Positions 43,234-52,840 of a stretch of DNA of 61,897 bases are shown piece after piece; within the stretch, counting starts at the first letter, position 1, and the number at the start of each line of letters is the position of its first letter. Where the stretch lies: the NCBI GenBank assembly GCA_016288815.1, contig JAEELF010000023.1, positions 1 through 61,897 of the forward strand. The letters are read 5' to 3'. This stretch comes from Ruminococcus sp. Its GTDB lineage: Bacteria > Bacillota > Clostridia > Oscillospirales > Ruminococcaceae. The position numbers and the translations under genes were made by a program. The notes below the pieces were generated by a model. That model had not been told where the DNA came from. It did not search any database and worked only from the letters and a program-made list of their open reading frames with translations.

Positions 43234-45177
43234 TTGACACCTAAAAAGAACAGAGGCGTTTTCACTTATATCATGATGATAATCATCGCGATATTCTGCA
43301 TCTATTTCATCAGCTCGCGGCTCTCCGCAGGCGCGGACAGGACAGAATACGCCTCGGTCATCAGTCATTTCGACAACTTCGAGGTTCAGTACTACGAGCT
43401 CGATCTCGGTACCGGAGAGCTGACCTACCAGCTCCGCGACAGCGACGAAAAGGTCACTTATGAGGTGCCGAACGTGAGCATTTTCCTCGACGACACCGAG
43501 GATTATCGTCAGAACTACAACGAAAAATACCCCGATGAGCCGCTGAAGCAGGACTACATCAAAATAACCGACAGGACCTGGCTCTACTCGCTGATACCTG
43601 TCATACTCACTGTGCTACTCGGTATCTTCATCCTCTACTTCATGATGAAGCAGAGCGGCGGCGGCGGTAAGTATACCTCGTTCGGTAAAGCGAACCTCAA
43701 GAACGCTGCGAACGGCAGAAAGGCGACCTTTGAGGACGTCGCAGGCGCAGAGGAGGAAAAACAGGAGCTCCAGGAGATAGTTGACTTCCTGAAGCACCCC
43801 AACAAGTATACTTCGATCGGTGCGAAGGTGCCGAAGGGCGTACTGCTGCTCGGACCTCCCGGTACCGGTAAAACACTGCTCGCGAGAGCTGTTGCAGGCG
43901 AGGCTGGCTGCCCGTTCTTCCCTATCTCCGGTTCGGACTTCGTTGAGATGTTCGTCGGCGTGGGCGCTTCGCGAGTAAGAGACCTCTTTGAACAGGCAAA
44001 GAAGCACGCTCCTGCTATAATCTTCATCGATGAGATCGACGCTGTCGGACGTCACCGCGGTGCGGGTCTCGGAGGCGGTCACGACGAGCGCGAACAGACA
44101 CTAAACCAGCTCCTCGTCGAAATGGACGGCTTCACAGGCAACGACAGCGTTATCGTTATCGCTGCGACTAACCGACGCGATATCCTCGACCCCGCGCTCC
44201 TGCGTCCGGGACGCTTCGACAGACAGATAGTTGTCGGATACCCCGACGTCAAGGGACGTGAGGAGATACTCCGCGTCCATGCAAAGAACAAGCCCCTCGG
44301 CCCGGACGTTGACCTCAAGGTCATCGCACAGACCACACAGGGCTTCACCGGCGCTGACCTCGAGAATCTCCTCAACGAAGCCGCTCTGCTCGCTGCAAGA
44401 GCAGACAGAATGGCTATCACTGAGGCTGATATCGAGGAAGCTACCATGAAGGTCATTGCGGGTCCGGAGAAGAAGTCCCGCAAGGTGACCGAACACGACC
44501 GAAAGGTCACCGCTTACCACGAGGCGGGTCACGCGGTCGCTGCATATCACCTCCCCACGCAGGACAAGGTTCATCAGGTCACCATTATCCAGCGCGGTAT
44601 GGCTGCCGGTCTTACTGTTACACGTCCTGACAACGATGACAGGTTCGTTTCACGCAACCAGATGAGGGAGAGCATCGTTATGCTGCTCGGCGGTCGTGTT
44701 GCCGAGGAAATATTCATCGACGACATCTCAACCGGCGCTTCCAACGACATTGAACGCGCTACCTCCACTGCAAGGAATATGGTCACCCGCTACGGCTTCT
44801 CCAAGAAGCTCGGTACTGTTGTGTACGGCTCCGACAGCGACGAGATCTTCCTCGGCAAGGATTACGGTCACACCCGCAATTACAGCGAGGCTGTCGCGGC
44901 GCAGATTGACGACGAGGTCCGCTCGATAATAGAAAAGGCTTATGAGGACTGCACACAGATACTCAACTCCAACAGCGACAAGATGCACCTTCTCGCGAAG
45001 TACCTCCTCCGCTACGAGAAGATCGACAACGAGGAGTTCGAGAAGCTCATGCGCGGTGAGATCACCGAAGCAGACATCGAGCCGGCTGTTGTGCCTGAGC
45101 ACAAGGAAGAGCCCGCTCCTGAGACAGCTCCCGAGGTAACTGCTGAGGAAGCTGACGAGGAAAAGACTGAGGAATAA
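43234..45177 (+). CDS. ftsH: ATP-dependent zinc metalloprotease FtsH
   Basis: Membrane-anchored AAA+ protease degrading damaged membrane and regulatory proteins. About 647 residues: helix 1 (about 8-30), extracytoplasmic domain, helix 2 (about 112-135), AAA module with Walker A GPPGTGKT, Walker [12 protein letters not shown], the arginine-finger region [11 protein letters not shown], and zinc site YHEAGHAVA with downstream Glu/Asp ligands. The C-tail is Glu/Pro/Ala-rich. TTG at 43234 is preferred, with GGAG 8 nt upstream; the in-frame GTG at 43225 has no ribosome site. The last gene of the operon, ended by a strong terminator. Confidence 0.96.
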   Translation: MTPKKNRGVFTYIMMIIIAIFCIYFISSRLSAGADRTEYASVISHFDNFEVQYYELDLGTGELTYQLRDSDEKVTYEVPNVSIFLDDTEDYRQNYNEKYPDEPLKQDYIKITDRTWLYSLIPVILTVLLGIFILYFMMKQSGGGGKYTSFGKANLKNAANGRKATFEDVAGAEEEKQELQEIVDFLKHPNKYTSIGAKVPKGVLLLGPPGTGKTLLARAVAGEAGCPFFPISGSDFVEMFVGVGASRVRDLFEQAKKHAPAIIFIDEIDAVGRHRGAGLGGGHDEREQTLNQLLVEMDGFTGNDSVIVIAATNRRDILDPALLRPGRFDRQIVVGYPDVKGREEILRVHAKNKPLGPDVDLKVIAQTTQGFTGADLENLLNEAALLAARADRMAITEADIEEATMKVIAGPEKKSRKVTEHDRKVTAYHEAGHAVAAYHLPTQDKVHQVTIIQRGMAAGLTVTRPDNDDRFVSRNQMRESIVMLLGGRVAEEIFIDDISTGASNDIERATSTARNMVTRYGFSKKLGTVVYGSDSDEIFLGKDYGHTRNYSEAVAAQIDDEVRSIIEKAYEDCTQILNSNSDKMHLLAKYLLRYEKIDNEEFEKLMRGEITEADIEPAVVPEHKEEPAPETAPEVTAEEADEEKTEE

Positions 45178-45195
45178 GATATTATCCGACAAATC

Positions 45196-45227
45196 AAGGG
45201 AGTCCCTTTTCAGGGGCTCCCTTTTTC
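45196..45227. terminator. Bidirectional terminator after ftsH
   Basis: AAGGGAGTCCC (45196-45206) pairs with GGGGCTCCCTT (45213-45223), followed by TTTTC. It also suits the convergent dockerin gene. Confidence 0.87.
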
Positions 45228-45262
45228 TGTGAATATTATTGTTTACTCAAGTCACGCAGTGC

Positions 45263-46552
45263 TCAGGTCTCGGTATAAACGGGAAGCTCAGTTACGATAC
45301 CTGCTTCGTACTTCTGTATCGTAAGAGCGTCTTCATTCGTAACGCCGTCGCCGCCGAAGACGTCGGCATTCTTCCTGCCCTGTGCGGTCAGAGGGAACTC
45401 GTCCGGGTCAGCCTGACTGCGCATGATAGCTACTGCGTCAGACATATTTACCTCGCCGTCCTCGTTGGCGTCGCCGAAAACTGTCTTTTGCTCATTGGTG
45501 GTGTCTGTGACAGTCTTCTCGACGTAGACTGCGTCCATTGTAACGCCGGTCGGGATAACGAACTGGTCGCCCGGCTGGTAAAGGGTGTCGTTGTATTTCC
45601 ATCCAGCGAACTCGTAGCCATCCTTCTGGACTGTAGGCTCGGGAATGGTTATAGTGGAATCCGTCAGACCTGTCATTTTAATCTTCTCAGCGCTCGTACC
45701 GGACCCCATGCGGAAGATCACTGTGACCTCGATCGGCTCCCACACGGCTGTGTAGGTGATGTCTGACTCGGGCATTATGCATTTCTGGAAGAATGCGAAT
45801 ACCTCGTCGCTGCCCTCTGTTGTCCAGCCGACAAGCTTGAAGCCGCTGCGCTTGAACGTCGAGCCGTCCGCGAGGTCTATCGGGAGAGTCTCGATACGCT
45901 CGAGAATCACTTCCGTCTTTCCGACGATACGGTCAACGTCGCCTGCATAGTAGCGGAGATTGCGGCGCATTCTCCAAATGGGAGTGAATGTGACGTCGTG
46001 GTCGGCCATTATGTAGCGCTCTTGTCCGCGGAATTCGTTAGTGCCGTCTGTCCAGCCAATGGAAACGGCGTCACCGCGGTCGAAAGCACGAAGGGATACC
46101 TTGGTCATCTGACCGGCAACGAGCTTCTGCGTACCGATATCGGAAACGTCCTGCTCCTCGCCGTCGATCTCGACATAGTACTGTACGACGTGCCTCACGG
46201 TGTCGTCGTAGACCGACCAGACAGGAGTGAAAATGACGTCCTTGTCGGCGGTCGTGTAGATGTCACCAGCAATGAAGCCGATGATACCGTCAATGGTCCA
46301 GCCGCGGAAAACGTAGCCATCCCTTTCAAGCTCGCCCTCAGGTACTGTGATAGGCGATCCGGCGTCTACCGTGATAGGAGCGAGTGCTTCTGCATCTTCT
46401 GTCATAACGCCCTCGGTGTCAAAGTCGAACGTGACTGTTATCACGTTCGCGGTGTCGTCTGCTTCGCAGTGTCCCGGCAGAGCACCTAAGCTCATGACCG
46501 AAAGAACTGCTGATGCAGCCACAGCCGCTGCTTTGTTCAGTAATTTTTTCAT
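45263..46552 (-). CDS. Secreted InlB-repeat protein with C-terminal dockerin
   Basis: A 429-residue secreted protein. Signal peptide (about 1-31), three or four InlB B-like/Flg_new repeats marked by GYVFRGW, DAVSIGW, GFKLVGW and GYEFAGW, then a dockerin of the Ruminococcus style (GDANEDGEVNMSDAVAIMR and ADVFGGDGVTNEDALTIQ, about 362-425). No catalytic domain is seen, so it is probably a structural or adhesive cellulosome component. The ATG at 46552 has GGAGGATCAC upstream and begins the signal peptide; the longer frame to 46609 is not supported. Confidence 0.88.
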   Translation of the reverse strand: MKKLLNKAAAVAASAVLSVMSLGALPGHCEADDTANVITVTFDFDTEGVMTEDAEALAPITVDAGSPITVPEGELERDGYVFRGWTIDGIIGFIAGDIYTTADKDVIFTPVWSVYDDTVRHVVQYYVEIDGEEQDVSDIGTQKLVAGQMTKVSLRAFDRGDAVSIGWTDGTNEFRGQERYIMADHDVTFTPIWRMRRNLRYYAGDVDRIVGKTEVILERIETLPIDLADGSTFKRSGFKLVGWTTEGSDEVFAFFQKCIMPESDITYTAVWEPIEVTVIFRMGSGTSAEKIKMTGLTDSTITIPEPTVQKDGYEFAGWKYNDTLYQPGDQFVIPTGVTMDAVYVEKTVTDTTNEQKTVFGDANEDGEVNMSDAVAIMRSQADPDEFPLTAQGRKNADVFGGDGVTNEDALTIQKYEAGIVTELPVYTET

Positions 46553-46628
46553 GTGATCCTCCGTCCGGCATAAAGCCGGTCTCTCATATTTCCCGAAGAG
46601 CCAGTGCAAACCCTACGAGCTTAAAATT

Positions 46629-46657
46629 AGTGTACAATAATTATGCTGAGATGTCAA
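46629..46657 (-). promoter_or_regulatory. Promoter of the InlB-repeat/dockerin gene
   Basis: Minus strand TTGACA (46652-46657), 17 nt, TACACT (46629-46634). Confidence 0.7.
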
Positions 46658-46727
46658 TAAAATATGGGAAATGTGAAAAGTGAATTTTTTTGTAATTTGT
46701 ATTCTGATGTAATTATATAGTCAGAAA

Positions 46728-46812
46728 TGGCGAAGATTTCTTCCCGGAATCCAGCGGGCTGTTCCAGTTATCGCCAACTCCCCGAGGCGGGCGCGTTCCT
46801 AAGCTCTTCGCC
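46728..46812. other. Candidate structured element upstream of the hydrogenase operon
   Basis: In the 532-nt gap 46553-47084. GGCGAAGA (46729-46736) pairs perfectly with TCTTCGCC (46805-46812). The same 5' strand, as TGGCGA (46728-46733), can instead pair with TCGCCA (46771-46776). CCCG (46743) can pair with CGGG at 46755 or 46788. No clear promoter or terminator; the strand is uncertain. It matches no RNA family I know. The rest of the gap is AT-rich and holds two promoters. Confidence 0.4.
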
Positions 46813-46967
46813 TATTTAAAGCCTATTAATCCCATATAGTTTAAGGTTGTTAGCCATATATAACATGAACAGCGAACGAAAAATATTTTTGTTCAAATTT
46901 GTCTGAAATGCACAAATACTTGGAGAGTATTTAGTTTAAATCATAGATAGATTTTTTTATATAAATA

Positions 46968-46976
46968 TGGTATAAT
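46968..46976 (+). promoter_or_regulatory. Extended -10 promoter of the hydrogenase operon
   Basis: TGGTATAAT (46968-46976) has no good -35. The leader to hydC is about 100 nt. Confidence 0.65.
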
Positions 46977-47084
46977 TAATCAAGATATGTGAGGTGTGAT
47001 ATTTGTTAGTTTGTCTGCTCATTTATCTTGTCGCAAACCACTTTGTTACATTTTTCACATTTAAAGTTCAAGGAGGTTCATCTA

Positions 47085-47579
47085 ATGAATTCAGCTAAAT
47101 CTACAGTCCCGTTCAAGGGCACTCCTGAGCAGGAGGCAGAGCTTCTCCGCGTTATCGAGGAAAAGAAGTCCGATAAGGGCGCTCTTATGCCTATCCTCCA
47201 GAAGGCACAGGAGATCTACGGCTATCTCCCGATCGAGGTACAGAAGATCATTTCTGACAATACCGGTATCCCGCTCGAGAAGATCTACGGTGTAGTTACC
47301 TTCTATGCTCAGTTCTCCCTCTATCCGAAGGGCGAATACACCATCTCGGTATGTCTCGGTACTGCCTGCTACGTCAAGGGCTCCGGCGATATCTATGACA
47401 AGCTCCAGGAAAAGCTCGGGATCGGCGGCGGAGAATGTACTCCCGACGGAAAGTTCTCCCTCGATGCCTGCCGCTGCATAGGCGCTTGCGGTCTTGCTCC
47501 CGTTATGACTGTAAACGAGGACGTTTACGGACGTCTCACAGTTGACGACATCGACACGATCCTTGCTAAGTACGCTTGA
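47085..47579 (+). CDS. hydC: NAD-dependent [FeFe]-hydrogenase, NuoE-like subunit
   Basis: A 164-residue thioredoxin-like [2Fe-2S] subunit of the HydABC/NuoEF type complex. Cluster ligands: CLGTACYVKG and CRCIGACGLAP. ATG at 47085 with AAGGAGG upstream; the longer upstream frame is not supported. With HydB and HydA it forms the cytoplasmic NAD(H)- and ferredoxin-linked hydrogenase that disposes of reductant as H2 during sugar fermentation. Codon choice is strongly biased to GCT, GTT and CTC, as in highly expressed genes. Confidence 0.93.
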   Translation: MNSAKSTVPFKGTPEQEAELLRVIEEKKSDKGALMPILQKAQEIYGYLPIEVQKIISDNTGIPLEKIYGVVTFYAQFSLYPKGEYTISVCLGTACYVKGSGDIYDKLQEKLGIGGGECTPDGKFSLDACRCIGACGLAPVMTVNEDVYGRLTVDDIDTILAKYA

Positions 47580-47607
47580 TCACAGACTAATTTTAGGAGG
47601 TTAACTT

Positions 47608-49506
47608 ATGAAAACTCTTGACGAACTCAAGGTTGTCAGAGAAAGCATGGAAGGTGAGGTCGCTTTAAGAACTCACGGAAATGCTTCTTCAAAATACGAA
47701 AAGCACGTTCTCGTTTGCGGCGGTACTGGATGTACCTCCTCAAGCTCCCCCAAGATCATCGCTAAGCTCGAGGAAGAGTTCAAGGCTAAGGGTCTGACCG
47801 AAAAGGTACAGATCGTCAAGACCGGCTGCTTCGGTCTCTGCGAGCGCGGTCCTATCATGATCGTTTATCCCGAGGGTTCCTTCTATTCGCGCGTTAACGT
47901 TGACGAGATCCCGCGTATCGTGGACGAGCATCTCATCGGCGGTAACCCCGTTAAGGAGTTCCTCTACGAGGAGACCGTTGACGGCGACACTATCAAGTCC
48001 CTCGACGATACTTCCTTCTACAAGAAGCAGCACCGTGTTGCTCTCCGCAACTGCGGCGTTATCAATCCTGAGAACATCAACGAATACATAGGACGTCAGG
48101 GCTATGAGGCTCTCGGCAAGGTCCTCACTACTATGACTCCCGAGGACGTTATCCAGACTATCCTCGATTCCGGTCTCCGCGGAAGAGGCGGTGGCGGCTT
48201 CCCGACTGGTATGAAGTGGAAGCTTGCAAGGAATATCGTTCCCAACGCTGACCAGAAGTACGTCTGCTGCAACGCCGACGAGGGTGACCCGGGCGCATTC
48301 ATGGACCGTTCCGTTCTCGAGGGCGATCCCCACGTTGTACTTGAGGCTATGGCTATCGCCGGCTACGCTATCGGCGCTACACAGGGCTACATCTACGTTC
48401 GTGCAGAGTACCCGATCGCTGTTGAGCGTCTCAACATCGCTATCAAGCAGGCTCGTGAGACCGGTATGCTCGGCAAGAACATCTTCGGCACTGACTTCTG
48501 CTTCGACATTGACCTCCGTCTCGGCGCCGGCGCTTTCGTATGCGGCGAGGAGACTGCTCTTATGACTTCTATCGAGGGCAACCGCGGTGAGCCCCGTCCG
48601 AGACCTCCGTTCCCGGCTGAAAAGGGACTCTTCCAGAAGCCCACTATCCTCAACAACGTTGAGACATACGCTAATATCCCGCAGATCATCCTCAACGGCG
48701 CTGAGTGGTTCGCTTCCATGGGTACTGAGAAGTCCAAGGGCACCAAGGTATTCGCTCTCGGCGGAAAGATCAAGAACACAGGTCTCGTTGAGATCCCGAT
48801 GGGTACCACTCTCCGCGAAGTTATCGAGGAGATCGGCGGCGGTATCCCGAACGGCAAGAAGTTCAAGGCTGCTCAGACAGGCGGTCCTTCCGGCGGATGT
48901 ATCCCGGCTGAGCACTTCGACATCCCGATCGACTACGATAACCTCATCAGCATCGGCTCCATGATGGGCTCCGGCGGACTCATCGTTATGGACGAGGACA
49001 ACTGTATGGTAGATATCGCCAAGTTCTTCCTCGAGTTCACTGTTGACGAGTCCTGCGGTAAGTGCACTCCCTGCCGTATCGGCACTAAGAGAATGTTGGA
49101 GATACTCGACAAGATCACCAAGGGCAAGGGTACTCTCGAGGATCTCGACAAGCTCGAGGAGCTCGCTTACCACGTTAAGTCCAATTCTCTCTGCGGTCTC
49201 GGTCAGACTGCTCCGAACCCTGTTCTCTCCACTCTCAAGTGCTTCAGAGACGAGTACATCGCTCACGTTGTGGACAAGAAGTGCCCCGCTGGCGTATGTA
49301 AGGATCTGCTCAGCTTTGAGATCACAAAGGATAGCTGTATCGGCTGCGGTATGTGCGCTAAGCAGTGCCCCGCAGGCGCGATCACAAGAACAGATTACAT
49401 CGCTCCCGGCAAGAAGCTCGCCGCTATGGAGATCGACAAGAGCAAGTGCGTAAAGTGCGGCGCTTGTATCGCAACATGTAAGTTCAAGGCTATCGTCAAG
49501 AAATAA
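47608..49506 (+). CDS. hydB: NAD-dependent [FeFe]-hydrogenase, NuoF-like flavoprotein subunit
   Basis: A 632-residue subunit. An N-terminal thioredoxin-like [2Fe-2S] domain (VCGGTGCTSSSS, CFGLCERGP, about 30-115), the NuoF core with NADH/FMN motif GRGGGGFPTGMKW and NADEGDPGAFMDR, a [4Fe-4S] site ESCGKCTPCRIGT, and a C-terminal 2x[4Fe-4S] ferredoxin domain (CIGCGMCAKQCPAG, CVKCGACIATC). This layout is that of electron-bifurcating HydB. Starts 28 nt after hydC with AGGAGG. Confidence 0.95.
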   Translation: MKTLDELKVVRESMEGEVALRTHGNASSKYEKHVLVCGGTGCTSSSSPKIIAKLEEEFKAKGLTEKVQIVKTGCFGLCERGPIMIVYPEGSFYSRVNVDEIPRIVDEHLIGGNPVKEFLYEETVDGDTIKSLDDTSFYKKQHRVALRNCGVINPENINEYIGRQGYEALGKVLTTMTPEDVIQTILDSGLRGRGGGGFPTGMKWKLARNIVPNADQKYVCCNADEGDPGAFMDRSVLEGDPHVVLEAMAIAGYAIGATQGYIYVRAEYPIAVERLNIAIKQARETGMLGKNIFGTDFCFDIDLRLGAGAFVCGEETALMTSIEGNRGEPRPRPPFPAEKGLFQKPTILNNVETYANIPQIILNGAEWFASMGTEKSKGTKVFALGGKIKNTGLVEIPMGTTLREVIEEIGGGIPNGKKFKAAQTGGPSGGCIPAEHFDIPIDYDNLISIGSMMGSGGLIVMDEDNCMVDIAKFFLEFTVDESCGKCTPCRIGTKRMLEILDKITKGKGTLEDLDKLEELAYHVKSNSLCGLGQTAPNPVLSTLKCFRDEYIAHVVDKKCPAGVCKDLLSFEITKDSCIGCGMCAKQCPAGAITRTDYIAPGKKLAAMEIDKSKCVKCGACIATCKFKAIVKK

Positions 49507-49520
49507 ACGGAGGAATAGAA

Positions 49521-51263
49521 ATGGCTGATTTAACAGTAAAAATCAACGGTATGGAAATGACCGTACCTGCCGGCACTACCGTGCTTGAGGCTGCTCACAT
49601 GGCAGGTATCGAGATTCCTACTCTTTGCTATATGAAGGAGATCAACGAGATCGGCGCCTGCCGTATCTGCGTTACTGAGGTAAACGAGGGCAGAGGCTTC
49701 CGTCTCGTTGCTGCGTGCGTTTATCCCTGCTCCAACAACATGGAGATCCTTACAAGCTCTCCCAAGGTAATCGCTGCAAGAAAGAAGACCCTTGAGCTCA
49801 TTCTTTCCGATCACGACAGAAAGTGCCTCTCCTGCGTAAGAAGCGGCAACTGCGAGCTCCAGAAGCTCTGCAAGGACTACGGTATCGACGACGCTTCTCT
49901 CTACGACGGCGTCAAGAACGAGTACGAGATAGATGATTCCGCTGCTCATATGTACCGCGATAACAACAAGTGTATCCTCTGCCGCCGCTGCGTTGCAGTA
50001 TGTGCTAAGACTCAGGGTATCGGCGTTATCGGTGCTAACGAGAGAGGCTTCAAGACCTACATCGGCTCTGCTTTCGACATGGGTCTCGGTGAGACAAGCT
50101 GCGTATCCTGCGGTCAGTGTATCGCTGTATGTCCCGTTGGAGCTATCTCCGAGAAGGACTACACCAAGGAGGTTCTCGCTGCTATCGCTGATCCCGAGAA
50201 GACCGTTCTCGTTCAGACAGCTCCTGCTGTTCGTGCAGGTCTTGCTGAGTGCTTCGGCAACCCGATCGGCACTAACGCTGAGGGCAGAATGGCTGCGGCT
50301 CTCCGCAGACTCGGCTTCGATAAGGTATTCGACACCGACTTCTCCGCTGACCTCACTATCATGGAAGAGGCTACTGAGTTCCTCGACAGAGTTCAGAACG
50401 GCGGCGTTCTCCCGATGATAACTTCCTGCTCGCCCGGCTGGATCAAGTTCTGCGAGCACTACTACCCCGAGATGATCCCACACCTTTCGACCTGCAAGTC
50501 GCCTCAGCAGATGTTCGGTGCTACAGCTAAGACATACTACGCTGAGAAGATGGGCATTGATCCCAAGAACATCGTTATGGTTTCTATCATGCCGTGTACT
50601 GCTAAGAAGTTCGAGATCGGCAGACCCGACCAGAGCGCTGCCGGCGTTCCCGATGTTGATTTCGCACTCACTACCCGTGAGCTCGGCAGAATGATCGAGC
50701 GCGCTGGTATCAACTTCAATGCTCTCCCCGAGGAGAAGTTCGACGATCCGCTCGGTCTCTCCACAGGTGCAGGCGTTATCTTCGGCGCTACAGGCGGCGT
50801 TATGGAGGCTGCTCTCCGTACTGCTGTTTACACGCTCACAGGCAATGAGGTAACTGATCTTCCTGAGGTACGCGGTACTGAGGGTATCAAGGAGGCTACC
50901 TACAATGTCGGCGGTATGGACGTCAAGGTCTGCGTTGCAAGCGGACTGTCCAACGCTCGCGAGGTGCTCGAGAAGGTAAAGCGCGGCGAGGCAGATTATC
51001 AGTTCATCGAGATCATGGCTTGTCCCGGCGGCTGCGTAAACGGCGGCGGTCAGCCTCAGGTTCCGATGGGCGTAAGAAACTTCGTTGACATCAGGGCTGA
51101 GAGAGCCAAGGTGCTCTACAACCTCGATAAGTCGATGCCGCTCCGTCAGTCACACCACAACCCCGCTGTTAAGGCACTCTACGATGAGTACCTGGAGAAG
51201 CCCGGCAGCCACAAGGCTCACGAGATCCTCCACACTTCTTACGTTAAGAGAAGCGTTAACTAA
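49521..51263 (+). CDS. hydA: [FeFe]-hydrogenase catalytic subunit
   Basis: A 580-residue hydrogenase (M3 type). N-terminal [2Fe-2S] (ACRICV), His-Cys3 [4Fe-4S] (HDRKCLSCVRSGNC), two ferredoxin clusters (CILCRRCVAVC, CVSCGQCIAVCPVG), then the H-cluster domain with all three signatures: TSCSPGW, MPCTAKKFE and MACPGGCVNGGGQP. The C-terminal small domain is present. The H-cluster maturases HydEFG are not in this window. Starts 14 nt after hydB; ends at a strong terminator. Confidence 0.97.
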   Translation: MADLTVKINGMEMTVPAGTTVLEAAHMAGIEIPTLCYMKEINEIGACRICVTEVNEGRGFRLVAACVYPCSNNMEILTSSPKVIAARKKTLELILSDHDRKCLSCVRSGNCELQKLCKDYGIDDASLYDGVKNEYEIDDSAAHMYRDNNKCILCRRCVAVCAKTQGIGVIGANERGFKTYIGSAFDMGLGETSCVSCGQCIAVCPVGAISEKDYTKEVLAAIADPEKTVLVQTAPAVRAGLAECFGNPIGTNAEGRMAAALRRLGFDKVFDTDFSADLTIMEEATEFLDRVQNGGVLPMITSCSPGWIKFCEHYYPEMIPHLSTCKSPQQMFGATAKTYYAEKMGIDPKNIVMVSIMPCTAKKFEIGRPDQSAAGVPDVDFALTTRELGRMIERAGINFNALPEEKFDDPLGLSTGAGVIFGATGGVMEAALRTAVYTLTGNEVTDLPEVRGTEGIKEATYNVGGMDVKVCVASGLSNAREVLEKVKRGEADYQFIEIMACPGGCVNGGGQPQVPMGVRNFVDIRAERAKVLYNLDKSMPLRQSHHNPAVKALYDEYLEKPGSHKAHEILHTSYVKRSVN

Positions 51264-51272
51264 TGTTTTAAA

Positions 51273-51305
51273 AAGTCCGGTACGATCAGTACCGGACTTT
51301 TTTCG
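51273..51305 (+). terminator. Terminator of the hydrogenase operon
   Basis: A perfect 11-bp stem AAGTCCGGTAC/GTACCGGACTT (51273-51283, 51289-51299) is followed by six T. Confidence 0.95.
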
Positions 51306-51309
51306 TTTT

Positions 51310-51480
51310 GTAGGGGCGGGCGCCCTTGCCCGACCTCGCGGGCTACGCGCCGACCGTCGCCGGTCGCAGAGCAGATAATTCGACGCAGCAACAAGGGGAC
51401 GCCTTCTCTTGTGAGGCGCCCTCCGGTTCTCGTGGGGCGCTGCCCCACACCCCGCCAAAGGGTCAGTTGACCCTTTGGAA
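51310..51480. repeat. Palindrome-rich repeat cluster (REP-like)
   Basis: Non-coding, very GC-rich. It begins TGTAGGGGCGGGCGCCC, the same TGTAGGGG start as the palindromic element at 61514. It contains GTGGGGC-GCT-GCCCCAC (51432-51448) and a perfect 11-bp palindrome CCAAAGGGTCA-GT-TGACCCTTTGG (51455-51478). Its style is of interspersed clostridial REP elements. The remainder of the 359-nt gap holds a terminator-like hairpin (51498-51523) and a GC-rich stretch near 51595-51620 with no gene. Confidence 0.6.
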
Positions 51481-51497
51481 TCCCATTATAAAATACA

Positions 51498-51523
51498 AAG
51501 GACGACCATGACCGGTCGTCCTT
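51498..51523 (-). terminator. Terminator-like hairpin, probably for the gene at 51623
   Basis: A perfect 10-bp stem AAGGACGACC/GGTCGTCCTT has the minus-strand tail TGTATTTTAT, 100 nt past the stop. Confidence 0.6.
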
Positions 51524-51622
51524 AATAGTAATGTTCTATATGCGATGTACAAGTATCGTCCTCAATGAGAGTGAGTGCGCGCAGCAAGCGGCAACGTGTC
51601 CGCCCGCGGGGGCGTCCCTGCC

Positions 51623-52786
51623 TTACCAGACTTTGTAACCCTCGTGGTTGATCTTGTAGGACGTGCCAGGTACATACAGCTCGCTGGGCTGATGTCCCTT
51701 ATCGTGCGCCTTTCTCAGCTCGCGGAACGCTACGCTGTTCGTCACGATACGCTTAACGTGCTCCTCCGGGGGATTCTTCGAGAGAAATTCGAGCAGCGCC
51801 TGCTGGATATAGAAGTACGAGCGAAGCTGCGTCTTCTTGAACTCTATGCTCGAGTCATCTTCGAGAAGGAACAGACTGTCGCCCTCCTTGTAGCCAAGTG
51901 TAAGCTTCGCCAGTATCTCAGGGATAAATATGCGTACCTCTGCTGCAAGATCCTTGTCCCCGGTTATCTCCTCGACTGCCTTGGTCATCTCATCGTAGTC
52001 CTCTTTGGAATTGATGTTTGCCATCATCTCGATAGCCTTCTGCGCTGCCTGAACTACTGTATCCTTCTTGAACGGGCACTGGTCGTCCTCACGCTGAACG
52101 AAGATAGCGTACTGCTTCTCGCTCACGAAGCTCTCCGTTTCTTCCCATGTGTCGATGTACTGAGAGAGCGGCTTGGAAAGCTCTGAGCAGACTGAGCCGT
52201 TCACGCGGACCTCGATGATCTTCTTTTCCTTCATCTTTGCAAGATATATGCGAACCCAGTAGTACTTCTTCGAGCCGAGGTACTTGGGCAGCTCTGCCTT
52301 GATGTAGTTCACAAGCATTGTGGGCTGCTTGTCCTTGACTCCGATACGGACTATCGACTGAGCGTACATATCAAAATCATAGTGCTGCATGAGATAGTTG
52401 ACCGATATGTGGATCGGGTTCTTCTTCGTTATGGACTGGTCGAGTGGGTGCCATACGCCGCCGAAGAATATCTCGACGGACATCTTTGCCGCCTCCTCGA
52501 AGGTCTTGCCCTGCGAGTCAACGGGATCGATGAGTGGCTCGTCGAAGTCGTCGTGCTTGACGATGTAGATCATAGAAAGGAGCTTGACTTCATCGCGCTC
52601 CTCATATCTACCGACCTGAACGTCGATCGTGAAGCCTCTCGGCATGATAATGCAGTCGTCGTAGAGCGTGCCGTTCGGGAATTTCTCCGTCAGTTCCTTC
52701 AGTACGAGCTGCTTGAGCTCCGCGCCCTGATCCTTCACTGAATTTATCTCGTCAGTCTGCTGATTTTTTTTCTTGAAAAGCGCCAT
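51623..52786 (-). CDS. Conserved hypothetical protein (387 aa)
   Basis: Not recognised. A soluble, acidic 387-residue protein with a basic start (MALFKKKNQQ). Visible segments: FPNGTLYDDCIIMPRGFTIDVQVGRYEERDE style opening (about 35-65), HISVNYLMQHYDFDMYAQSIVRIG, a WVRIYLAKMKEKKIIEVRVNG strand pair, and a C-terminus with EFLSKNPPEEHVKRIV and YVPGTSYKINHEGYKVW. No signal peptide, membrane helix or Cys cluster. It lies 54 nt after prmA on the same strand and probably shares its transcript. A beta-rich enzyme-free regulator is possible but unsupported. Confidence 0.8.
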   Translation of the reverse strand: MALFKKKNQQTDEINSVKDQGAELKQLVLKELTEKFPNGTLYDDCIIMPRGFTIDVQVGRYEERDEVKLLSMIYIVKHDDFDEPLIDPVDSQGKTFEEAAKMSVEIFFGGVWHPLDQSITKKNPIHISVNYLMQHYDFDMYAQSIVRIGVKDKQPTMLVNYIKAELPKYLGSKKYYWVRIYLAKMKEKKIIEVRVNGSVCSELSKPLSQYIDTWEETESFVSEKQYAIFVQREDDQCPFKKDTVVQAAQKAIEMMANINSKEDYDEMTKAVEEITGDKDLAAEVRIFIPEILAKLTLGYKEGDSLFLLEDDSSIEFKKTQLRSYFYIQQALLEFLSKNPPEEHVKRIVTNSVAFRELRKAHDKGHQPSELYVPGTSYKINHEGYKVW

Positions 52787-52840
52787 TGTTAATTTCTCCT
52801 TGTGTGTTTAGATTTGTATAAATATATGCTTTGCATAATG

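Noticed and set aside
46849..46875. A Rex-type operator upstream of the hydrogenase genes
   Set aside because: TTGTTA and TAACA half-sites are present, but the spacing is 8 nt where the known consensus needs 6, and the flanks do not match.
47740..49266. 508-codon minus-strand frame opposite hydB
   Set aside because: Antisense shadow created by the strong codon bias of the hydrogenase genes; the plus-strand product has all cofactor motifs.
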